NCBI GenBank assembly: GCA_031549325.1
Contig: JAVBQA010000013.1
Location: 1-8,214 of the forward strand
DNA length: 8,214 nucleotides
Reading direction: 5' to 3'
Source of the DNA: JAJDGF01 sp031549325
Lineage (GTDB): Bacteria > Bacillota > Clostridia > Christensenellales > Aristaeellaceae
The translations under genes were made by a program, and so were the position numbers. This document shows, piece by piece, positions 1-5,062 of the stretch (positions are counted from its first letter, which is position 1; every line of letters starts with the position of its first letter). A model generated the notes under the pieces. That model was not told where the DNA came from. It was given only the letters and a program-made list of their open reading frames with translations, and did not search any database.

Positions 1-39
1 TTCGTCCTGGTTGCACTCCCTTCCTCAAACCCGATGTTT

Positions 40-126
40 GGGCTAACCCTGTTCGCCCATCGATTCGGTTTGATTCCCGCGGAAATGCGCGATCCCCAGC
101 CCGGCGGGGGCGAACTGTGTTCGCCC
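40..126. repeat. Two related 19-base palindromic units in the gap after pcrA
   Basis: The first 138 bases hold no gene. They contain two similar 19-base units at 40-58 and 108-126, matching at 16 of 19 positions. The second is a perfect 8-base inverted repeat, GGGCGAAC then TGT then GTTCGCCC; the first has mismatched arms but keeps the GTTCGCCC half. A separate small inverted repeat, CAAAC/GTTTG, lies at 26-40. On the minus strand the 108-126 hairpin lies 13 bases past the pcrA stop but is not followed by a T tract, so it is not a standard intrinsic terminator. My inference is a dispersed palindromic intergenic repeat of a kind I believe occurs in GC-rich Clostridia; I cannot confirm copies elsewhere. 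Confidence 0.45.
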
Positions 127-138
127 GTCCTTCCTTTG

Positions 139-2442
139 TTATCCTTCCAGCTTCACCACCGGCGCGCTGGCCGCTGAAAACAGCTTTTTGCCGCGCTCCG
201 AGAAGTCGATGGTCATCTTGGCGTCCGAGCCGCCGCCCGTGATCTCGGTCACGGTGCCGCGCCCAAAGATCTTGTGCATCACCCGGTCGCCCACAGCGAA
301 CAGCTGCGCGGGCGCGGGTTCGATGGCGCGCGCGACCGAGCCGACAAACGACTGTTGACCCTGCCCGAAACCTTTCTGCAGCCCCGGGATGCCCAGCGCG
401 CCTGGCTTTTTCGCGGCGGGGCGGCGCTCTGAACCGAAATCCAGCCCCGTCTGCGACGGACGCCCCACATCGTCCCGCCTGGCTTGGGGCAGGCTCATGG
501 ACTCGAACGAGCGCTGAGCGCCAACGTCCACAAGCAGCCGCTTGGGGATCTCGGAAAGAAACCTCGACGGATCCCCCATCTGCCGGTTCCCAAACAGCAT
601 GCGCGTCCTCGCGTGGGTCAGGTGCAGCTTCACCATGGCGCGGGTGATCCCCACGTAGCACAGCCGCCGCTCCTCCTCCAGCTGACCGTCGTCGCCGGAG
701 AACGCGGCCCGGGAGATCGGGAAAATCCCCTCCTCCATGCCCGCCAGGAACACATACGGAAACTCCAGCCCTTTGGCCGAGTGCAGCGTCATCAGCGTCA
801 GCGCCTGGTGCTGCTCTCCCATGGAGTCAAGGTCGGTCACCAGCGCCACGTTTTCCAGGAAGCCTTCCAGCCCTCCCTCGGGGTTCTGCTCCTCATACTG
901 GCGCAGCGCGCCGATGAACTCGTTCACATTCTCGATGCGGCTCTGCCCCTCGTCGCTCTTGTCCTCCTGAAGCGGCTTGAGGTATCCGGTGTTCTCGATG
1001 ACCTGCTCCAGAAACTCGGCGGGTCCCATCTCGAACCGCTTCAGCATCAGGCTCTCCAGCGTCTGTGCGAAGGCGCGCACCGCGCCGACCGCCCGGGACG
1101 GCAGGGAAGCCTCGTGGTAGGCGAGCACCGTTGAGAACAGCGGCAGTCCCTGCTCGATGGCGTGCTGCTGCAGCAGGTCCACCGTGCTGTCGCCGATGCC
1201 GCGCTTGGGCACGTTGAGGACCCGGCGCAGCGACACGTCGTCGTCCGGATTCACGAATGCGCGCAGGTAGGCCACCAGATCCTTGACCTCCTTGCGGTCG
1301 TAGAACTTCATGCCGCCGTACACGCGGTACGGGATGCCCGACCTCACCAGCGCCTCTTCCAGCGCGCGAGACTGGGCATTGGTTCTATAGAGCACCGCCG
1401 CCTGACTCGGCGGCACGCCTTTCTTTTTCAGCGCGCTCAGCTGGGCGCAGATCCACGCCGCCTCATCGCGCTCGTCCTGGGCGCGATAGACGGAAATCTT
1501 CTCGCCCTCGGGCTGCTCGGTCCAGAGCGCCTTCTCCTTGCGCCCCGCGTTATGGGCGATCACCTGGTTGGCAGCGTCAAGGATGGCGGCGGTGGAGCGA
1601 TAGTTCTGCTCGAGCTTGATGACATGGGCGTCCGGGTAATCCTTCTCAAACTCCAGGATGTTTCGGATGTCCGCGCCGCGCCAGCCGTAGATCGACTGGT
1701 CGTCGTCGCCCACCACGCACACGTTGCGCTTGTCGCCGCCCAGCAGCCTGACCAGCTCGTACTGGGCCAGGTTGGTGTCCTGATACTCGTCCACCAGCAC
1801 GTAGCTGAACTTGCGCCGGTAGTAATCCAGCACCGGCGGGTGCTCGCTCATCAGCTCCAGCGTTTTCATCAGCAGGTCGTCGAAATCCAGCGCGTCGTTC
1901 TTCTTCAGGCGCTTCTGGTATTCGCGGAACACCTCGAAATAGCGCTTGCTTCGGAAATCGTCCTGCGCGCCCTTCAGCCACTCGTCGGGGGTGAGCAGCT
2001 TGTTCTTGGCATCCGAGATGATTGACTTAATCTGACGCGGCGGATAGATCTTGTCGTCCAGATCCATCTCTTTCAGAATGGCGCGGATCACGCTCATCTG
2101 GTCGTCGTCGTCATAGATCGAGAACTGGCGCTTGTAACCCAGTTTCTCGATGTCCCGCCGCAGGATCTTGGCGCAGCTGGCATGGAACGTGGAAATCCAG
2201 CACTCGTCGGCCGCTGGGCCGACCAGGTTTTCTACGCGCGATTTCATCTCGCGCGCGGCCTTGTTGGTAAAGGTGATCGCCAGGATTTCCCAGGGCCTTA
2301 CGCCCTTTTCGATCAGGTGCGCGATGCGGTGGGTCAAAACCCGGGTCTTTCCGGAGCCCGCGCCCGCCAGGATCAGCAGCGGCCCCTCGGTGTGCAGCAC
2401 AGCCTCGCGCTGGGGTGGGTTCAAGCGCGAAAGATCAAGCAT
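139..2442 (-). CDS. pcrA: ATP-dependent DNA helicase PcrA (UvrD/Rep family, SF1A)
   Basis: A 767-residue 3'-5' DNA helicase of the UvrD/PcrA family, the usual length for Gram-positive PcrA. Such enzymes act in nucleotide excision repair, removal of stalled RNA polymerase and rolling-circle plasmid replication. All SF1A motifs are visible in order: Q-motif region LNPPQREAV (7-15), Walker A AGAGSGKT (26-33), motif Ia ITFTNKAA (56-63), Walker B VDEYQDT (217-223), motif III GDDDQSIYGWRGA (245-257), QNYRS (279-283), motif V LHSAKGLEFP (553-562) and motif VI YVGITRA (596-602). A low-complexity linker (about 645-712) leads to the C-terminal Tudor-like module, VGDRVMHKIFGRGTV (717-731), which in Bacillus PcrA contacts RNA polymerase. 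The ATG at 2442 has a short GAGG site 6 bases upstream and overlaps the end of yerC by 8 bases, indicating translational coupling. ligA, the usual next gene in Bacillus, would lie outside the window. Confidence 0.97.
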   Translation of the reverse strand: MLDLSRLNPPQREAVLHTEGPLLILAGAGSGKTRVLTHRIAHLIEKGVRPWEILAITFTNKAAREMKSRVENLVGPAADECWISTFHASCAKILRRDIEKLGYKRQFSIYDDDDQMSVIRAILKEMDLDDKIYPPRQIKSIISDAKNKLLTPDEWLKGAQDDFRSKRYFEVFREYQKRLKKNDALDFDDLLMKTLELMSEHPPVLDYYRRKFSYVLVDEYQDTNLAQYELVRLLGGDKRNVCVVGDDDQSIYGWRGADIRNILEFEKDYPDAHVIKLEQNYRSTAAILDAANQVIAHNAGRKEKALWTEQPEGEKISVYRAQDERDEAAWICAQLSALKKKGVPPSQAAVLYRTNAQSRALEEALVRSGIPYRVYGGMKFYDRKEVKDLVAYLRAFVNPDDDVSLRRVLNVPKRGIGDSTVDLLQQHAIEQGLPLFSTVLAYHEASLPSRAVGAVRAFAQTLESLMLKRFEMGPAEFLEQVIENTGYLKPLQEDKSDEGQSRIENVNEFIGALRQYEEQNPEGGLEGFLENVALVTDLDSMGEQHQALTLMTLHSAKGLEFPYVFLAGMEEGIFPISRAAFSGDDGQLEEERRLCYVGITRAMVKLHLTHARTRMLFGNRQMGDPSRFLSEIPKRLLVDVGAQRSFESMSLPQARRDDVGRPSQTGLDFGSERRPAAKKPGALGIPGLQKGFGQGQQSFVGSVARAIEPAPAQLFAVGDRVMHKIFGRGTVTEITGGGSDAKMTIDFSERGKKLFSAASAPVVKLEG

Positions 2443-2737
2443 GCGGGGCCTCGTTCAGCCGGTCCAGCACCATATCATAGCCGCCCTCCCCATAGCTCAG
2501 CGCGCGGTTTACGCGGCTGATGGTGGCGGTCGAAACGCCCGTCGCCCCGGCGATTTCATTGTAGGTGACGTGATCCCTGAGCATCCGCGCCACCTCCAGA
2601 CGCTGCGCCAGATCCTGAATCTCCCGGATCGTGCACAGATCCTCCAGCAGCCTGTAGCACTCGTCCTCACTCCTGAGGTTGAGCAGCGCACGGGCCAGGT
2701 TGTCCGTCAGCGGATTGTGTATCTTGCTGTTGGCCAT
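2435..2737 (-). CDS. yerC: YerC/YecD family TrpR-related DNA-binding protein
   Basis: A 100-residue helix-turn-helix protein of the YerC/YecD family, related to the Trp repressor fold. The N-terminal two thirds is helical (residues 10-55, with LCTIREIQDLAQRLEVARML), followed by the helix-turn-helix VTYNEIAGATGVSTATISRVNRAL (57-80, shown in part as TYNEIAGATGVSTATISRV) and the SYGEGGYD tail (81-88) typical of the family. Genes of this family commonly sit upstream of pcrA in Bacillota, exactly as here. The function is poorly known; a transcriptional regulator is the family annotation, and no ligand can be read from the sequence. Start: ATG at 2737 with a GGGGGA site 9 bases upstream. The stop codon lies inside the first codons of pcrA, so the two genes form one operon, driven by the promoter at 2784-2812. 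Confidence 0.93.
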   Translation of the reverse strand: MANSKIHNPLTDNLARALLNLRSEDECYRLLEDLCTIREIQDLAQRLEVARMLRDHVTYNEIAGATGVSTATISRVNRALSYGEGGYDMVLDRLNEAPHA

Positions 2738-2783
2738 ATCTTATGATCCCCCGTCATCAAAGTGGACATACTATCACAGTTAC

Positions 2784-2812
2784 ACTCTACCATAAATGCA
2801 CCCCGCTGACAA
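2784..2812 (-). promoter_or_regulatory. Probable sigma-A promoter of yerC-pcrA
   Basis: Reading the minus strand: -35 TTGTCA (2812-2807, 5 of 6 matches), a 17-base spacer, then -10 TAGAGT (2789-2784, 4 of 6) preceded by TGG, an extended -10 element. The predicted start of transcription near 2777 gives a leader of about 40 bases before the yerC ATG. A second weaker -10-like TAGTAT (2773-2768) lies downstream, with a poor -35. Confidence 0.6.
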
Positions 2813-2825
2813 GAGGCTGGGCGCT

Positions 2826-2935
2826 CAAAGAGGGATCGTCGCTGCCCCGACCGCCCTCTTTGGGGCCTTCCAGACAGATGGCGAGACCCAATGGAAAGGC
2901 GCATGGGAGACCGGGGCGCTTGCGCCTTTTGGCCG
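2826..2935 (+). ncRNA. Candidate structured small RNA or leader with terminator-like end
   Basis: This AT-to-GC island between two divergent genes folds into three consecutive hairpins. H1 (2826-2862) pairs CAAAGAGGG with CCCTCTTTG over 9 perfect bases and has an inner 4-base stem GTCG/CGAC. H2 (2865-2900) pairs GCCTTCCA with TGGAAAGGC over 8 bases with one bulged A. H3 (2913-2928) is a GGCG/CGCC stem, extendable by two G-U pairs, capped by a CTTG tetraloop and followed by TTTT. That order, with the G-U pairs and T tract, favours plus-strand transcription ending near 2930-2935. A possible plus promoter, TGGACA (2763-2768), 19-base spacer, TACCAT (2788-2793), is weak. A TATAAA on the minus strand (2941-2936) leaves the opposite orientation open. 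I recognise no known family: not 6S, SRP, tmRNA, RNase P or a T-box. Confidence 0.33.
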
Positions 2936-2967
2936 TTTATATCGACAGATGAGACGTTTTTTCACAT

Positions 2968-2995
2968 TTTCTAATCTGATTTCCCTTTCTAATCT
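2968..2995 (+). repeat. Pair of 10-base direct repeats upstream of the 3010 promoter
   Basis: TTTCTAATCT occurs at 2968-2977 and again at 2986-2995, an 18-base period. The downstream copy covers the -35 position of the promoter whose -10 is at 3010-3015. The placement suits tandem binding sites for a regulator, either an activator next to a poor -35 or a repressor. The regulator is unknown. Confidence 0.5.
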
Positions 2996-3015
2996 TCGCA
3001 TAACTATGTTATAAT
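2987..3015 (+). promoter_or_regulatory. Extended -10 promoter of the XpaC-like gene
   Basis: A perfect extended -10, TGTTATAAT, lies at 3007-3015. The -35 at the 17-base position, TTCTAA (2987-2992), matches only 3 of 6, which fits promoters that rely on the TGn extension. The expected transcription start near 3022 leaves a leader of about 23 bases before the ATG at 3045, containing the GGGGG ribosome binding site at 3032-3036. Confidence 0.7.
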
Positions 3016-3044
3016 CGGCTCGACGTGAAACGGGGGTATCGACA

Positions 3045-4160
3045 ATGAGCAACAACTACAACCAACACAATGGCCAGACCGGGTTTGACGCTTCGTGGAT
3101 CCCGGTGTTTGCCATGCTGCTTTTCATCCCCCCCATCGGACTGATCATGCTGTTCAACAAGATCAAGAAGTCATCTACCCCCGAACAGAAGGTCAGAAAG
3201 CCGCTGTCGGGCATGAGCATCGCGATGATCGCGTTCGGGCTGATGCTGGTCTTTAACGGGGAAGTTTCGGCGTTTGGCTGGCTGGCGCTGCTGGGCGGCG
3301 CGGCGGCGTTTTTCTTCTCGCGCCGGATGAAGGCCGACGAGCGCATGTATCTGAAGTATGCAAACGTCATCGGCACCCGGCCCGTGGTGCCCGTCAAGGC
3401 CATTGCGGCGGCGATGCCGGTGCCCTACGACAAGGCCGTCAGGGACCTGCAGAAGATGATTGACGACGGTTACTTCGGCGTCCGCGCCTACATCGACCAC
3501 AGCACGAACATGTTCGTGGTGGACAGCCGCATCTCCCAGAACTTCATCAACAAGACCGCCCGCGAATACGGCGAGCCGGTGCAGGCGGGCCAGGCTGCGC
3601 CCGCCCCATCGCCCGCGCCGGTGAAGATCGATCCGCGAACCGAGATCGAGCGCGAGTTCCAGCAGAAGCTGGACGAGATGCGAAAGCTCAACGACGCCAT
3701 CAAGGACGAAGACATCTCCGCCAAGGTCTACCGGATCGAGGAGGTCACGGGCAGCATCTTTGAGCTGGTGCGGGAAAAGCCACAGAAGCGCAGCGAGATT
3801 CACACGTTCATGAACTATTACCTGCCCACCACCATCAAGCTGCTCTCCTCCTACAGCGTCTTGGAGCGCCAAAACGTGCTGGGGCAGAACATCGTAACCA
3901 GCAAGGAGAACATCGAGAAGATGGTGGATCAGTTGGTGTTCGCGTTTGAGCAGCAGCTGGACATGATGTTCGAGGCCGAGGCGCGCGACATCAACACCGA
4001 CATCACGGTGCTGGAGCGCATGATGCAACGGGATGGGCTTTCAGAAAACCCCTATCAGATGCCCAAGATACCGCAAGCGCCCAAGGCCCCATCGCCTTTT
4101 GAGACGCCGTCCGATTTCGTCGCCGGCGCGGCGCTGGCGCAGCAAGAGGAAGAGCAGTAA
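3045..4160 (+). CDS. XpaC-family membrane protein (5-bromo-4-chloroindolyl phosphate hydrolysis family)
   Basis: A 371-residue protein I assign to the XpaC family. Hydrophobic segments lie at about 18-37 and in 57-92 (two closely spaced, AMIAFGLMLVF and WLALLGGAAAFFF), so the N-terminus is membrane-anchored. Next comes a compact region (100-160) with the pattern YLKYANVIGTRPVVPVKAIA and YDKAVRDLQKMIDDGYFG, which looks like a winged-helix fold. A Pro/Ala-rich linker (180-196) leads to a helical domain (198-335), containing AKVYRIEEVTGSIFELV and FMNYYLPTTIKLLSSY, the XpaC signature. The family name comes from an early Bacillus phenotype and should not be read as proven hydrolase activity. XpaC genes are often followed by telA (toxic anion resistance); here a terminator follows at once and no telA is present. 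ATG at 3045 follows GGGGG by 8 bases. Confidence 0.8.
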   Translation: MSNNYNQHNGQTGFDASWIPVFAMLLFIPPIGLIMLFNKIKKSSTPEQKVRKPLSGMSIAMIAFGLMLVFNGEVSAFGWLALLGGAAAFFFSRRMKADERMYLKYANVIGTRPVVPVKAIAAAMPVPYDKAVRDLQKMIDDGYFGVRAYIDHSTNMFVVDSRISQNFINKTAREYGEPVQAGQAAPAPSPAPVKIDPRTEIEREFQQKLDEMRKLNDAIKDEDISAKVYRIEEVTGSIFELVREKPQKRSEIHTFMNYYLPTTIKLLSSYSVLERQNVLGQNIVTSKENIEKMVDQLVFAFEQQLDMMFEAEARDINTDITVLERMMQRDGLSENPYQMPKIPQAPKAPSPFETPSDFVAGAALAQQEEEQ

Positions 4161-4191
4161 AAAAAAAGGACAGAGCTTTCGCTCTGTCCTT
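4159..4191. terminator. Shared bidirectional intrinsic terminator
   Basis: A perfect 11-base stem, AAGGACAGAGC (4166-4176) and GCTCTGTCCTT (4181-4191), encloses a TTTC loop. It lies directly after the plus-strand XpaC-like stop and 35 bases past the minus-strand ssb-like stop. The A run at 4159-4167 becomes a strong T tract for minus-strand transcripts. On the plus strand the tail is only TTATTA, so termination in that direction is probably weaker. Confidence 0.88.
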
Positions 4192-4226
4192 ATTATGAAA
4201 ACCCGCTGGCGAGGCGCGCCTGGCCC

Positions 4227-4919
4227 CTATCCCAGCAGGCCGTTCATGGGCATTTGCGCGCGGGTATCCACCGGCTCGTCCTGGACTTGCTCGAGTTGCT
4301 CTGCGCGGCCCGCTTGCTCGGCTTCAATGGTGAACGCCGACACCTCAAAGGCGTTGCGCTGCATGTATTCGCCGTTGTCCAGCAGCTTTTGATACTCCCT
4401 CGACTGCAGCCGCCCGCTGATCCTCAGCCGGTCGCCCACGCGGAAGCGCGAGGCGTATTGGGCATTTCTGCCCCATGCGATGCACGGAATATAGTCGCTC
4501 TTGCCGAATGCGCGATTCACCGCCAGCATCAGGTCGCAGATCTCGCGCCCGAACGGGGTCGAGCGGTAGATCGGCGGCTTGCATAAGGCCCCCGACAACT
4601 CCACGCGGTTCAGCGTGTCGCTTGGATCGTCGTCGTCCACATGCTGCACGAACAGCGTGATCATCAGCCGCCCTGCGCCGTCAATCACTTTGTTGTAGGA
4701 GCGCACCTGACCCTGCATCACCAGCAGCTTCTCGGGTGACCAGTCGGCCGGATCCAGCAGCTTGCCAGGCACGGTGATGGGCAGCTTATCCACGGCCCCC
4801 GACAGCCGCTTTACCAGCAGAATTCCCGAAAAGAAGGTCTCATTCATCACATCGTGACTCACGGTCAGCGGCGCTTCCAGGCGCCCGGCGGCCAGCATCC
4901 GGTTGTTAGGGTTCTCCAT
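4227..4919 (-). CDS. Single-stranded DNA-binding protein, two-OB-fold clostridial type
   Basis: A 230-residue protein with two OB-fold regions. The N-terminal one (about 8-97: AGRLEAPLTVSHDVMNETFF, LPITVPGKLL, VMQGQVRSYNKV) resembles OB modules found in front of SSB domains in Clostridia. The second (about 103-199) is the recognisable SSB/PriB-type OB fold, with NRVELSGALCKPPIYRSTPF, FGREICDLMLAVNR, YIPCIAWGRNAQYAS and VGDRLRISGRLQSREYQ. SSB proteins coat single-stranded DNA and recruit partners through an acidic C-terminal tip. Here the tail ends MPMNGLLG, with no DDxPF-like tip, although an acidic, glutamine-rich segment (200-218) precedes it. It is therefore likely an accessory SSB rather than the main replicative one. 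ATG at 4919 has a good GGGGAG site 7 bases upstream. It is transcribed alone, between the terminators at 4159-4191 and 5014-5046. Confidence 0.85.
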   Translation of the reverse strand: MENPNNRMLAAGRLEAPLTVSHDVMNETFFSGILLVKRLSGAVDKLPITVPGKLLDPADWSPEKLLVMQGQVRSYNKVIDGAGRLMITLFVQHVDDDDPSDTLNRVELSGALCKPPIYRSTPFGREICDLMLAVNRAFGKSDYIPCIAWGRNAQYASRFRVGDRLRISGRLQSREYQKLLDNGEYMQRNAFEVSAFTIEAEQAGRAEQLEQVQDEPVDTRAQMPMNGLLG

Positions 4920-4969
4920 CGTATCACTCCCCGTTCATCGCTAGCGCGAAAGTACGATTGCCTTCCGTC

Positions 4970-4998
4970 ACTATAGATATGCGGAAAATGATCTATTT
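4970..4998 (-). promoter_or_regulatory. Possible promoter of the ssb-like gene
   Basis: On the minus strand TATAGT (4975-4970) matches 5 of 6 bases of the -10 consensus, in the short AT-rich gap between the upstream terminator and the ssb-like gene. No convincing -35 stands at 16-18 bases (AAATAG at 4998-4993 is poor). The transcription start would be near 4963, giving a leader of about 44 bases. Confidence 0.35.
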
Positions 4999-5013
4999 AT
5001 GCGAAAACCCCAC

Positions 5014-5046
5014 AAAAAATTGGGCGCCCGCGTGACGCGGACACCC
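5014..5046 (-). terminator. Intrinsic terminator of the caspase-like gene
   Basis: On the minus strand, 16 bases past the stop codon, GGGTGTCCGCG pairs with CGCGGGCGCCC over 11 positions (nine Watson-Crick and two G-U pairs) around a TCA loop, followed by AATTTTTT. The wobble pairs exist only in the minus-strand RNA, so the element is orientation-specific and separates this gene from the ssb-like gene. Confidence 0.88.
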
Positions 5047-5062
5047 ATAAGCCCAAAGGCCC

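Noticed and set aside
1162..2025. Long plus-strand reading frames inside pcrA (also 484-1134)
   Set aside because: They lie antisense to an unambiguous helicase, have compositions rich in His, Gln, Val and Leu typical of the reverse strand of GC-rich genes, and resemble no family.
2798..2825. A fourth hairpin, GCACCCCGCT with GGCTGGGCGC
   Set aside because: It has two mismatches and overlaps the -35 and spacer of the yerC promoter, so it was not counted as part of the RNA candidate.
2820..2870. T-box-like AGAGGG...CCCTCT stem
   Set aside because: The invariant T-box antiterminator sequence (TGGNACCGCG) is missing and the downstream genes are not amino-acid related.
2743..3014. Short reading frames in the yerC/xpaC-like gap
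   Set aside because: No ribosome sites, no family resemblance, and the region is better explained by promoters and RNA-like hairpins.
3171..4028. Minus-strand reading frame of 285 codons inside the XpaC-like gene
   Set aside because: Antisense shadow rich in His, Leu and Val; the plus-strand frame has the promoter, ribosome site and recognisable domains.
4212..4221. AGGCGCGCCT palindrome after the ssb-like stop
   Set aside because: Short, GC-only and adjacent to a clear terminator; likely chance in a GC-rich sequence.
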